The notes under the pieces are model-generated. The model saw only the letters and a program-made list of their open reading frames with translations, searched no databases and was not told where the DNA came from. Positions 1 to 7,823 of a DNA stretch of 64,000 nucleotides are shown here, in pieces. Position numbers and translations under genes: made by a program. Within the stretch, counting starts at the first letter, position 1, and every line of letters starts with the position of its first letter. The DNA comes from Streptomyces anulatus (lineage in GTDB: Bacteria > Actinomycetota > Actinomycetes > Streptomycetales > Streptomycetaceae): NCBI RefSeq assembly GCF_014650675.1, contig NZ_BMVK01000019.1, forward strand, positions 1 through 64,000, in the 5' to 3' direction.

Positions 1-300
1 CCCGTTTCACCGGGGCCCTCCGGGCGCTTCCCTTCGTTTTCTTCTTTGTCTTGCTGTCCTGCGTTTCCGACTCTATCAGACTCTTTCGTGTCCGATTCCC
101 GGTCGAAGCGGGATGCTTTCCAGGTCCTTCGCTTTCGCGTTTTCCCTTTCCGGCGGTTCCAACTTTACCAGACTCTTTTCCGTTCCGTTTCCGGTCCGAA
201 TTTGATTTCCAGTGGCCTGTGGAGTGGCCTTGCCTTTCGGCGGTCCCGACTTTATCAGAGATTCTGAGTCGGAATTCCCGCCCCGTTCGGGGTTCTCCAG
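1..300 (-). promoter_or_regulatory. rRNA operon promoter and leader region (16S gene beyond the left edge)
   Basis: Read on the minus strand, this pyrimidine/purine-skewed stretch matches what I remember of Streptomyces 16S rRNA operon leaders, for example the segments around GAAAGAGTCTGATAGAGTC and GAAGGGAAGCGCCCGGAGG. It holds three imperfect copies of one unit about 90 bp apart. Each carries a -10-like hexamer on the minus strand: TAGAGT at 70-75, TAAAGT at 162-167 and TAAAGT at 249-254. None has a good -35, which is known for several Streptomyces rrn promoters. The 16S gene itself would start a few hundred bases left of position 1 and is not in the window. There is no convincing coding frame. 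The assignment rests on recollection of the leader, not on a search. Confidence 0.75.
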
Positions 301-348
301 GCGCACGAGTGCGCGCGGTGTTTCCCGTTCAGGCGGAGACGTAAACGT

Positions 349-393
349 ACTGGAGCGGGGCTCCCCGATGCAAATCGAGGGCCCCGCTCCAGG
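349..393 (-). terminator. hairpin terminator after rnj
   Basis: An 11 bp stem (350-360 with 382-392) encloses a second small stem, CGAT/ATCG with a GCAA loop. It lies 19 bases past the rnj stop and before the rRNA promoter repeats, so it would separate rnj from the rRNA operon. There is no U-tract, as is common in Streptomyces. Confidence 0.7.
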
Positions 394-411
394 TCAGGCG
401 GTCGTGAGGGG

Positions 412-2097
412 TCAGACCTCGACGACGACCGGAAGGATCATCGGGCGCCGGCGGTAGGTGTCGGACACCCACTTGCCGACGACCCGGCGGACCATCTGCT
501 GGAGCTGGTGGGGCTCCATCACGCCGTCCTGCGCCGACTTGTCCAGGGCTTCCTGGATCTTCGGCGTGACGGCCACGAAGGCGCTGTCGTCGATGCCGGA
601 GCCCCGGGCCTGGATGTGGGGGCCGCCCACGATCTTGCCGGAGGAGCTGTCGACCACGATGAACACCGAGATGATGCCCTCGTCGCCGAGGATGCGGCGG
701 TCCTTGAGGGAGGTCTCGGTGACGTCCCCGACGGAGAGGCCGTCGACGTAGACGTAACCCGCCTGGACCTTGCCGACGATCTTCGCCTTGCCGTCGATGA
801 GGTCGACGACCACGCCGTCCTCGGCGATGACGATGTGGTCCTTCGGCACGCCGGTGAGGGCGCCCAGCTCGGCGTTGGCGCGCAGGTGGCGCCATTCGCC
901 GTGGACCGGCATCAGGTTCTTCGGCTTGCAGATGTTGTAGAAGTACAGCAGCTCGCCGGCCGAGGCGTGGCCCGAGACGTGGACCTTGGCGTTGCCCTTG
1001 TGGACGACGTTGGCGCCCCAGCGGGTCAGGCCGTTGATCACGCGGTAGACCGCGTTCTCGTTGCCCGGGATCAGCGACGACGCGAGGATCACCGTGTCGC
1101 CCGGGACGATCCGGATCTGGTGGTCGCGGTTGGCCATCCGGGAGAGGGCCGCCATCGGCTCGCCCTGCGAACCCGTGCAGACCAGCACGACCTCGTCGTC
1201 CGGGAGGTCGTCGAGGGTCTTGACGTCGACGACCAGTCCGGCGGGAACCTTCAGATAGCCCAGGTCGCGGGCGATGCCCATGTTGCGGACCATCGAGCGG
1301 CCGACGAAGGCGACCCTGCGGCCGTACTCGTGGGCGGCGTCCAGGATCTGCTGGATGCGGTGCACATGGCTGGCGAAGCTCGCCACGATGATGCGCTTCT
1401 GGGCGTTCGCGAAGACCGTGCGCAGGACGTTGGAGATGTCCCGCTCCGGCGGCACGAAGCCGGGAACCTCGGCGTTCGTGGAGTCGGAGAGAAGAAGGTC
1501 GATGCCTTCCTCGCTCAGCCGGGCGAACGCGTGCAGGTCGGTGAGACGGCCGTCCAGCGGGAGCTGGTCCATCTTGAAGTCACCGGTGGCCACGGCCATG
1601 CCCGCGGGGGTGCGGATGGCGACGGCGAGAGCGTCCGGGATGGAGTGGTTGACCGCGATGAACTCGCAGTCGAAGACGCCGATGCGCTCGCGCTGGCCCT
1701 CGGTGACCTCAAGGGTGTACGGACGGATCCGGTGCTCCTGGAGCTTCGCCTCGATGAGCGCGAGGGTCAGCTTCGAGCCGATGAGGGGGATGTCCGGCTT
1801 CAGGCGCAGCAGGTACGGGACACCACCGATGTGGTCCTCGTGGCCGTGCGTGAGGACGATGCCCTCGATGTCGTCCAGGCGGTCCCGGATCGTGGTGAAG
1901 TCCGGCAGGATCAGGTCGATGCCCGGCTGCTCCTCCTCGGGGAAGAGGACGCCGCAGTCGACGATGAGCAGGCGGCCGCCGTACTCGAAGACCGTCATGT
2001 TGCGGCCGATCTCGCCCAGGCCGCCGAGCGGGGTGACCCGCAGGGCGCCCTTCGGGAGCTTCGGCGGGGTACCGAGTTCAGGATGCGGATGACTCAA
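412..2097 (-). CDS. rnj: Ribonuclease J
   Basis: This is a 561-residue metallo-beta-lactamase/beta-CASP ribonuclease acting in mRNA decay and RNA maturation as a 5'-3' exonuclease and endonuclease. The metal-binding motif HGHEDH is at residues 84-89, with an early DCG (about 48-50) in the beta-lactamase core. The frame is open upstream to 2241, but the start is taken as TTG at 2095-2097. That TTG has an AAGGAG six bases before it (2103-2109), and the length then equals that of Streptomyces RNase J; the upstream extension is low-complexity. dapA and thyX lie directly upstream on the same strand, the thyX-dapA-rnj order also known in mycobacteria. A hairpin at 2118-2144 sits just before the ribosome binding site. 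Confidence 0.96.
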   Translation of the reverse strand: MSHPHPELGTPPKLPKGALRVTPLGGLGEIGRNMTVFEYGGRLLIVDCGVLFPEEEQPGIDLILPDFTTIRDRLDDIEGIVLTHGHEDHIGGVPYLLRLKPDIPLIGSKLTLALIEAKLQEHRIRPYTLEVTEGQRERIGVFDCEFIAVNHSIPDALAVAIRTPAGMAVATGDFKMDQLPLDGRLTDLHAFARLSEEGIDLLLSDSTNAEVPGFVPPERDISNVLRTVFANAQKRIIVASFASHVHRIQQILDAAHEYGRRVAFVGRSMVRNMGIARDLGYLKVPAGLVVDVKTLDDLPDDEVVLVCTGSQGEPMAALSRMANRDHQIRIVPGDTVILASSLIPGNENAVYRVINGLTRWGANVVHKGNAKVHVSGHASAGELLYFYNICKPKNLMPVHGEWRHLRANAELGALTGVPKDHIVIAEDGVVVDLIDGKAKIVGKVQAGYVYVDGLSVGDVTETSLKDRRILGDEGIISVFIVVDSSSGKIVGGPHIQARGSGIDDSAFVAVTPKIQEALDKSAQDGVMEPHQLQQMVRRVVGKWVSDTYRRRPMILPVVVEV

Positions 2098-2117
2098 AAG
2101 ACTCTCCTTACCACGCA

Positions 2118-2144
2118 CGCCACGTACCGCTGAGGCACGTGGCG
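2118..2144 (-). promoter_or_regulatory. hairpin in the rnj leader next to the ribosome binding site
   Basis: An 8 bp perfect stem (2118-2125 with 2137-2144) with two further C-G pairs inside an 11-base loop ends eight bases upstream of the rnj Shine-Dalgarno sequence (2103-2110). It could affect ribosome access or be a processing site. The structure is visible; the role is inferred. Confidence 0.4.
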
Positions 2145-2250
2145 CGCATGTCATTCGTGCACTTGCTGTTGTCTTGGGGTGGTGCTCGATGCGAGTCGCC
2201 TCGCTGTTCAGTTGTGAAGTCTGTTGTGAAGCCGTGTTCAAGAAGTCTGA

Positions 2251-3150
2251 CTAGAGATGTACCCCGCCGGCGGCGAGATCGATCTTGAGCTGGGCCGTCT
2301 CCTGGGCGCTGAGCTCCACCAGCGGCAGGCGCAGCGGTCCGGCCGGGAGGCCCTGGAGCGTCAGGGCGGCCTTCGTGGTGATGACGCCCTGGGTGCGGAA
2401 CATTCCGGTGAAGACCGGGAGCAGCTTCTGGTGGATCTCGGTGGCCTTCTGGACGTCACCGCTCAGGTGCGCGTCGATCAGGGCCCGCAGGTCGGGGGTG
2501 ACCATGTGGCCGACCACGGAGACGAAGCCGACCGCGCCGACCGAGAGGAGCGGCAGGTTGAGCATGTCGTCGCCGGAGTACCAGGCGAGTCCCGATTCGG
2601 CGATGGCCCAGCTGGCGCGGCCGAGGTCGCCCTTGGCGTCCTTGTTCGCGACGATCCGCGGGTGGTCGGCCAGCCGGACGAGGGTCTCCGTGTCGATCGG
2701 CACCCCGCTGCGGCCGGGGATGTCGTACAGCATCACGGGCAGACCGGTGGAGTCGGCGATGGCCGTGAAGTGCCGGAGCAGGCCCTCCTGCGGCGGCTTG
2801 TTGTAGTACGGCGTCACCGCGAGAAGGCCGTGGGCGCCGGTGCGCTCGGCCGTCCGGGCGAGTTCGACGCTGTGCCGGGTGTCGTTGGTGCCGATGCCGG
2901 CGACGACATGCGCTCGGTCGCCGACCGCTTCGAGCACCGCTCGTACGAGCTGGTCCTTCTCCGTGTCACTGGTGGTCGGGGACTCACCGGTGGTGCCGTT
3001 GACGATCAGGCCGTCATTGCCAGCGTCCACCAGGTGGGCGGCGAGCCGCTGGGCGCCGTCGAGGTCGAGAGCGCCGTCCGCCGTGAAGGGCGTGACCATA
3101 GCGGTGAGGACCCGCCCGAAGGGGGTCTGCGGAGTGGAGATCGGAGCCAT
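2251..3150 (-). CDS. dapA: 4-hydroxy-tetrahydrodipicolinate synthase
   Basis: This 299-residue aldolase-fold enzyme condenses pyruvate with aspartate semialdehyde, the first step of the diaminopimelate/lysine branch. The pyruvate-binding NGTTGE is at residues 51-56. The active-site tyrosine lies in LYDIPGRSG (about 141-149), and the Schiff-base lysine is K170 in VANKDAKGD. The start is the ATG at 3148-3150, giving the family length and a typical MAPIS N-terminus; a GTG nine bases upstream is also possible, and neither has a strong ribosome binding site. It is followed by rnj and preceded by thyX on the same strand, and dapB of the same pathway is about 2.5 kb away. Confidence 0.95.
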   Translation of the reverse strand: MAPISTPQTPFGRVLTAMVTPFTADGALDLDGAQRLAAHLVDAGNDGLIVNGTTGESPTTSDTEKDQLVRAVLEAVGDRAHVVAGIGTNDTRHSVELARTAERTGAHGLLAVTPYYNKPPQEGLLRHFTAIADSTGLPVMLYDIPGRSGVPIDTETLVRLADHPRIVANKDAKGDLGRASWAIAESGLAWYSGDDMLNLPLLSVGAVGFVSVVGHMVTPDLRALIDAHLSGDVQKATEIHQKLLPVFTGMFRTQGVITTKAALTLQGLPAGPLRLPLVELSAQETAQLKIDLAAGGVHL

Positions 3151-3211
3151 GGGTAACACGCTACTCGCTGCTCAGCGCGCGGGGTCCCCTCGGGGGGACG
3201 GGGAAGAGGAG

Positions 3212-3249
3212 CCCGGCACTGCCTGCTCGGGGGTTCAAGCAGTGCCGGG
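3212..3249 (-). terminator. hairpin between thyX and dapA
   Basis: A perfect 11 bp stem (3212-3222 with 3239-3249) with a 16-base loop lies between the thyX stop and the dapA start, both minus strand. It may be a terminator of thyX or a partial attenuator in a thyX-dapA-rnj unit. Confidence 0.6.
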
Positions 3250-3302
3250 TCCGTTTGATCAGCCTAGATGAACTTCTCGAAACGCCGCAATACGGACACC
3301 GC

Positions 3303-4040
3303 CTACGGGGCTACCCGTCCATTTTTGTTGAAGGCCGCATGAGTGAGCGGCATGAGCTGCTCCCAGTGGGCTTCCATCTGCTCGCCGACCATCTCGATCT
3401 CGCGCTGCGGGAAGGACGGAACCTTCGCCAGTTCGTGCTGGGTGCGCAGGCCGAGGAAGTGCATCAGGGAGCGTGCGTTGCAGGTGGCGTACATCGTGGA
3501 GAAGAGACCGACCGGCAGGACCGCACGGGCGACCTCACGGGCCACGCCCGCCGCGAGCATCTCCTGGTACGCCTCGTAGGAGGCCCGGTAGGACTCCTCC
3601 ATGGCGCGGGTCGTCAGGTCGTACTGCTCCTCGGTGCCCTCGACGAACTCGTACTTGCCGGGGCGGCCCTGCTGGACCAGCTTGCGGGAGGTTCCGGGGA
3701 CGTAGAAGACCGGATCCAGCTCCCTGTAGCGGCCCGATTCCTCGTTGTACGACCAGCCGACGCGGTGCCGCATGAACTCGCGGAAGACGAAGATCGGGGC
3801 GCTGATGAAGAACGTCATCGAGTTGTGCTCGAACGGGCTGCCGTGCCGGTCCCGCATGAGGTAGTTGATGAGCCCCTTGGAGCGCTCGGGGTCCTTGGTG
3901 ACCTCTTCGAGCGACTGCTCTCCGGCGGTGGAGACCCGGGCGGCGAACAGCACGTCCGCGTCGCGCGCGTCGCTCTTCACCAGCTCGACGGTGACGTCGC
4001 TGCGGAAGTGGGGCTTTGCGGGTTCGGGGGTGTCGGTCAC
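3303..4040 (-). CDS. thyX: Flavin-dependent thymidylate synthase ThyX
   Basis: A 245-residue homotetrameric FAD enzyme that makes dTMP from dUMP with methylene-tetrahydrofolate and NADPH. The ThyX signature starts at RHR 91-93 and continues through YNEESGRY (98-105), and a second conserved block NARSLMHFLGLR follows. The start is the GTG at 4038-4040, about nine bases after GGAAGGA, and the length agrees with other Streptomyces ThyX proteins. An in-frame extension to 4148 is Arg/Pro-rich and looks non-coding. It is the first gene of the thyX-dapA-rnj row. Confidence 0.95.
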   Translation of the reverse strand: MTDTPEPAKPHFRSDVTVELVKSDARDADVLFAARVSTAGEQSLEEVTKDPERSKGLINYLMRDRHGSPFEHNSMTFFISAPIFVFREFMRHRVGWSYNEESGRYRELDPVFYVPGTSRKLVQQGRPGKYEFVEGTEEQYDLTTRAMEESYRASYEAYQEMLAAGVAREVARAVLPVGLFSTMYATCNARSLMHFLGLRTQHELAKVPSFPQREIEMVGEQMEAHWEQLMPLTHAAFNKNGRVAP

Positions 4041-4237
4041 CGACAGGGGTCCTTCCAATGGCGTCGCTCGGGCGGCGACCACTTTACGGGCCGGGCGGAC
4101 GGCGTATGCACGCGGCGGCCTCGGGCAGCCGTTCGTGGAGTCCTTCAAACGTTACGGCGATTCGGGGCACCGATCGGGCCGTTCGTACGTCTGACTCATT
4201 AGCAGCACCCGTCACTGAGATCAAGGAGAGTTTCCTC

Positions 4238-4477
4238 ATGTTCCGCCGGCGTGAAGCCGTCCCGTTCTCGTTCGTCGCCGATTCCGACCGGTTCCGCAGT
4301 AATGTCACTCCCCCTCCCTCGACCCGCGCCACCGTTCCCGAACTGCTGGGGCGGTCCCTCGTCGGGCTCACCGTGGTCGCCGGTCTCGTGGGTTCTCTGC
4401 TGCTGGGGCTCCCGGCTCTCGACACCGAGCAGTCCCCCGCACACGGCAAGCAGTCCGAGGCGTCGCAGGGCCGCTGA
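4238..4477 (+). CDS. small single-pass membrane protein of unknown function
   Basis: A 79-residue protein with a charged, Pro-containing N-terminus, one predicted membrane segment (about residues 40-62, rich in V, L and G) and a short polar tail. The start is the ATG at 4238 because AAGGAG sits ten bases before it (4223-4228). It is divergent from thyX and precedes the PH-like gene at 4572 on the same strand. I recognise it only as a conserved Streptomyces hypothetical in this neighbourhood. Function unknown. Confidence 0.7.
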   Translation: MFRRREAVPFSFVADSDRFRSNVTPPPSTRATVPELLGRSLVGLTVVAGLVGSLLLGLPALDTEQSPAHGKQSEASQGR

Positions 4478-4571
4478 CTCGTACGGACCCCCTGGGGTGG
4501 TCGGGCCGGTGGCACGCTCGGTAGCCTCACCGGGCACAGCAATCGAGCGTGCTTGTGAGTGAGGATGAGTC

Positions 4572-5123
4572 GTGCCCCTGCCCTTTCTGACGGCCGACCG
4601 CGCATTCGATGCGAGCGCGGAGGACGTCGCGCTGCCGTTCGACGACCACGACAGCTGGCGGCGGCCCTACCGCCCCGGCCCGTGGCGGGTCGCGGCGGCG
4701 GCCACCCTGTTGTTGCTGGCCTCGTTCGTTCTGCTCGCGGCCATGATCATCGGTGTGGCCGGAGCGCCTTCCGGCGCCACCGTGTGCCTGGCCCTGGCCG
4801 GTGCGCTGATCGCCGCCGCCCTGCGACTGCTGCGGGTCGGCGCGTGGGTCAGCCGCCACGGTGTGCGGCGCGTCGCGTTCTTCCGGACCACCACGGTGGC
4901 CTGGAGCGGCACGTCCGCGGTTCGTACGGTCCAGCAGCCCGTGAAGTGGATGGGCCTGCCCCGTACGGTTCAGGGCCAGGCGCTCGTCGTGGTCCGGCAG
5001 AGCGGTGAGACGCTGCCGCCGCTGACCACCGACCACAACGCGGACTTCCTCGGACGCGAAGAAGCGTTCGAGCGGGCCACGGACGCGGTGGAGGCCTGGG
5101 CGGACGAGTACCGGCAGGTGTGA
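4572..5123 (+). CDS. membrane protein with two N-terminal helices and a PH-like domain
   Basis: A 183-residue protein. Residues 1-35 are polar and cytoplasmic. Two hydrophobic helices follow (about 39-62 and 66-86), then a soluble C-terminal half that begins with a WVSRHGVRRV strand and contains a WSGTSAVRTV strand, as in bacterial PH-like domains of small membrane proteins. It starts with GTG at 4572. Its transcript ends at the strong bidirectional terminator 5131-5199. No catalytic residues are apparent. The function is not known. Confidence 0.75.
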   Translation: MPLPFLTADRAFDASAEDVALPFDDHDSWRRPYRPGPWRVAAAATLLLLASFVLLAAMIIGVAGAPSGATVCLALAGALIAAALRLLRVGAWVSRHGVRRVAFFRTTTVAWSGTSAVRTVQQPVKWMGLPRTVQGQALVVVRQSGETLPPLTTDHNADFLGREEAFERATDAVEAWADEYRQV

Positions 5124-5130
5124 GCACCTG

Positions 5131-5199
5131 CCTGCCGCCACCTGTACGCAGATGAGCCCGGGACCCACAAGGGTCCCGGGCTCATCTGCGTACGGCAGG
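5131..5199. terminator. strong bidirectional terminator
   Basis: A perfect 23 bp inverted repeat (5144-5166 with 5171-5193) with an ACAA loop, flanked by a further CCTGCC/GGCAGG pair (5131-5136 with 5194-5199). It lies between the convergent genes ending at 5123 and 5210 and should serve both. Confidence 0.92.
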
Positions 5200-5209
5200 A
5201 AAGATGTCC

Positions 5210-5662
5210 TCAAACGCCGGACGGGCTGGAACTGCGCAACGCGATCGCTCGTTGCATCGCCTTGCGGGCTCTCGGCGTGTCCCTCGCGTCCTGGTAGGCG
5301 ACCGCCAGCCTGAACCAGGTGCGCCAGTCGTCCGGGGCGTCCTCGGTCTCCTCGCGGCGCTTGGTGAAGACCACGTCCGCGGAGTCCCGGTCGATGCGGC
5401 CGGACGGGGTACGGGTCAGTTCGTCGACCGGCAGGCCGCCCTCGGCGTCCAGCTCGGCGGCCAGGGCGTTGGCGCGGCGGACGAACTGGGTGTTCTTCCA
5501 GAGGAACCAGACGCCGATCACCGGCAGGATCAGCACGGCGATCCCGAAGGTGACCGTGACCAGCGTGCCGTGCCGGATGAGCATCAGGCCGCGGCTGCCG
5601 ACCAGGACGAAGTAGAAGACCAGGACGGCGGCCGTGACGATGTAGGTGATCTTTGCGCGCAT
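5210..5662 (-). CDS. small membrane protein with a TPR-like tail
   Basis: A 150-residue protein with two membrane helices (about residues 8-28 and 34-55) and a cytoplasmic tail. The tail ends in a helical pair resembling one tetratricopeptide unit (WFRLAVAYQDARDTPRARKA). It lies 11 bases downstream of dapB and is probably cotranscribed with it. It is a conserved Streptomyces hypothetical with no assigned function. Confidence 0.75.
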   Translation of the reverse strand: MRAKITYIVTAAVLVFYFVLVGSRGLMLIRHGTLVTVTFGIAVLILPVIGVWFLWKNTQFVRRANALAAELDAEGGLPVDELTRTPSGRIDRDSADVVFTKRREETEDAPDDWRTWFRLAVAYQDARDTPRARKAMQRAIALRSSSPSGV

Positions 5663-5673
5663 GGTGGGCTCAG

Positions 5674-6426
5674 TCAGTTCAGGTCGAGGAAGTGTTCCAG
5701 GCCGAACGTGAGGCCGGGAGTGGTCACCACACGGCGGACGCCGAGCAGGATGCCCGGCATGAAGCTGCTGTGGTGGAGGGAGTCGTGGCGGATGGTGAGG
5801 GTCTCGCCCTCGCCGCCGAGAAGCACTTCCTGGTGGGCCAGCAGGCCGCGGAGCCGGATCGCGTGGACCGGGACGCCGTCGACGTCCGCGCCGCGCGCGC
5901 CGTCCAGGGCGGTGGCGGTGGCGTCCGGCTGGGGTGCGCTGCCCGCCTTCGCGCGGGCCGCCGCGATGAGCTGGGCGGTGCGGGTGGCGGTGCCGGAGGG
6001 GGCGTCGACCTTGTTCGGGTGGTGCAGTTCGACGACCTCGACGGACTCGAAGTAGCGGGCGGCCTGCTCCGCGAACTTCATGGTCAGGACCGCGCCGATG
6101 GAGAAGTTCGGGGCGATCAGGACGCCCGTCCCCGGGGAGTTGTCCAGCCAGGTGGTCAGCTGCGCGAGCCGTTCGTCGGTCCAGCCCGTGGTGCCGACGA
6201 CGGCGTGGATGCCGTGCCGGACGCAGAAGTCGAGGTTGCCCATCACCGACGCGGGGGTGGTGAGCTCGACGACGGCCTGGGCGCCGGTGTCGGCGAGGGT
6301 CTCCAGCTTGTCGCCCCGGCCCAGGGCCGCCACCAGCTCCAGGTCGTCGGCGGCCTCGATCGCCCGTACGGCCTCGGAGCCGATGCGGCCCTTCGCACCG
6401 AGAACGGCTACGCGCAGCTTGCTCAT
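5674..6426 (-). CDS. dapB: 4-hydroxy-tetrahydrodipicolinate reductase
   Basis: A 250-residue NAD(P)H enzyme that carries out the second step of the diaminopimelate branch, acting on the DapA product. It has an N-terminal Rossmann motif GAKGRIG (residues 10-16), the nucleotide-binding VVGTTG, and the substrate and catalytic block ELHHPNKVDAPSGTA with its conserved histidines and lysine. The start is ATG at 6424-6426. It lies between the M16 protease and a small membrane protein gene, all on minus with short gaps (17 and 11 bases), so cotranscription is likely. Confidence 0.96.
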   Translation of the reverse strand: MSKLRVAVLGAKGRIGSEAVRAIEAADDLELVAALGRGDKLETLADTGAQAVVELTTPASVMGNLDFCVRHGIHAVVGTTGWTDERLAQLTTWLDNSPGTGVLIAPNFSIGAVLTMKFAEQAARYFESVEVVELHHPNKVDAPSGTATRTAQLIAAARAKAGSAPQPDATATALDGARGADVDGVPVHAIRLRGLLAHQEVLLGGEGETLTIRHDSLHHSSFMPGILLGVRRVVTTPGLTFGLEHFLDLN

Positions 6427-6443
6427 CTTGATTCCTTAGGGGA

Positions 6444-7823
6444 TTAGGAGACCGCTTCGTCGAGGCGGTCCGCCTGCTTGTCCTTGAGCGGGCCGATGAC
6501 CGAGAGCGAGGGGCGTTGGGTGAGGAGCTCGCCCGCCACCTCCCGTACGTCGTCGGGGGTGACCTCCGCGATGCGCGCGAGCATGTCGTCGACGGACATC
6601 TGCTCGCCCCAGCACAGCTCGCTCTTGCCGATACGGTTCATCAGCGCGCCGGTGTCCTCCAGGCCGAGGACGGTGGACCCGGAGAGCTGCCCGATCGCGC
6701 GGGCGACCTCGTCGTCGTCCAGACCGTGCGTGGCGACCCGGTCCAGCTCGTCGCGGCAGATCTTCAGGACGTCGTGGACCTGGCTCGGGCGACAGCCCGC
6801 GTACACCCCGAAGAGGCCGCAGTCGGCGAAGCCCGAGGTGTACGAGTACACGCTGTAGGCCAGGCCGCGCTTCTCCCGTACCTCCTGGAAGAGGCGGGAG
6901 CTCATGCCGCCGCCGAGGGCGGTGTTGAGGACGCCCAGCGCCCAGCGGCGCTCGTCGGTGCGGGCGAGGCCGGGCATGCCGAGGACCACGTGGGCCTGCT
7001 CGGTCTTGCGGTTCAGCAGCTCGACCTTGCCGGCGGTGCGCAGGGTGCGGGAGCCCTCGCGGGGCGCCATCGGAACGGCGTCGTGACGGGAGAGGGCCCC
7101 GGCGCGTTCGAAGGCGCGGCGGACCTGGCGTACGACCGTGGCGTGGTCGACGTTGCCCGCTGCGGCGACGACGAGGTGCGTGGGGTCGTAGTGCTTCTTG
7201 TAGAAGCGGGCGATCTGGCCGCGGTTCAGCGCGTTGATCGTGTCGACGGTGCCGAGGACGGGGCGGCCGAGGGGGGTGTCGCCGAGCATGGTGTGCGCGA
7301 ACAGGTCGTGCACACAGTCGCCCGGGTCGTCCTCGGTCATCGCGATCTCCTCGAGGATGACGCCGCGCTCGGCGTCGACGTCCTCGGGGGCGATCAGCGA
7401 GCCGGTCAGCATGTCGCAGACGACGTCGATGGCCAGCGGCAGGTCGGTGTCCAGGACCCGCGCGTAGTAGCAGGTGTACTCCTTCGCCGTGAAGGCGTTC
7501 ATCTCGCCGCCGACCGCGTCGATCGCGGAGGAGATGTCGAGGGCGGTGCGCTTGGCGGTGCCCTTGAAGAGGAGGTGTTCGAGGTAGTGGGTCGCGCCGT
7601 TCAGGGTGGGCGTCTCGTCGCGGGAACCGACGTTGGCCCAGATGCCGAAGGTGGCGGACCGGACGGAGGGCAGGGTCTCGGTGACGATCCGCAGACCGCC
7701 GGGGAGGACGGTCCGGCGGACGGTGCCGATGCCGTCCTTGCCCTTCAGAAGCGTTTGGGTACGGGCGACGGCCCGCGCCTCCGAGGAGGTGCGGGCCGTC
7801 GTCGCGGAACTACGGGACGTCAC
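6444..7823 (-). CDS. M16 family zinc metallopeptidase (mitochondrial-processing-peptidase-like)
   Basis: A 459-residue soluble protease of the pitrilysin/MPP family. The inverted zinc motif HYLEH is at residues 79-83 and the third zinc ligand is a glutamate at about 158-159 in VILEEIAM, the expected spacing. There is no signal peptide. Its GTG start overlaps the pnp stop by four bases (GTGA), implying translational coupling to pnp, an arrangement conserved in actinobacteria. The natural substrate is unknown. Confidence 0.93.
   Translation of the reverse strand: MTSRSSATTARTSSEARAVARTQTLLKGKDGIGTVRRTVLPGGLRIVTETLPSVRSATFGIWANVGSRDETPTLNGATHYLEHLLFKGTAKRTALDISSAIDAVGGEMNAFTAKEYTCYYARVLDTDLPLAIDVVCDMLTGSLIAPEDVDAERGVILEEIAMTEDDPGDCVHDLFAHTMLGDTPLGRPVLGTVDTINALNRGQIARFYKKHYDPTHLVVAAAGNVDHATVVRQVRRAFERAGALSRHDAVPMAPREGSRTLRTAGKVELLNRKTEQAHVVLGMPGLARTDERRWALGVLNTALGGGMSSRLFQEVREKRGLAYSVYSYTSGFADCGLFGVYAGCRPSQVHDVLKICRDELDRVATHGLDDDEVARAIGQLSGSTVLGLEDTGALMNRIGKSELCWGEQMSVDDMLARIAEVTPDDVREVAGELLTQRPSLSVIGPLKDKQADRLDEAVS

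Noticed and set aside
1..300. Three regular repeats considered as a CRISPR array
   Set aside because: Units are about 90 bp apart, diverged and match an rRNA leader with promoter boxes; no cas genes are present.
46..344. Short plus-strand frames of 73 and 97 codons in the left-edge region
   Set aside because: Phe/Arg/Ser-rich translation of pyrimidine-rich rRNA leader DNA; no ribosome binding site.
508..2133. Long plus-strand reading frame antisense to rnj, and similar long frames antisense to pnp, eccC, infB, proS, dxr and others
   Set aside because: They mirror real genes in a high-GC genome, have Asp/Val/Arg/Gly-heavy composition, no ribosome binding sites and no family motifs.
2098..2241. 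48-codon N-terminal extension of rnj
   Set aside because: Includes a hairpin and the ribosome binding site of the TTG start; unlike RNase J termini.
4084..4605. Minus-strand frame of 173 codons opposite the small membrane protein gene
   Set aside because: Crosses the thyX leader and two plus-strand starts, and is rich in Arg/Ser/Pro without any recognisable motif.
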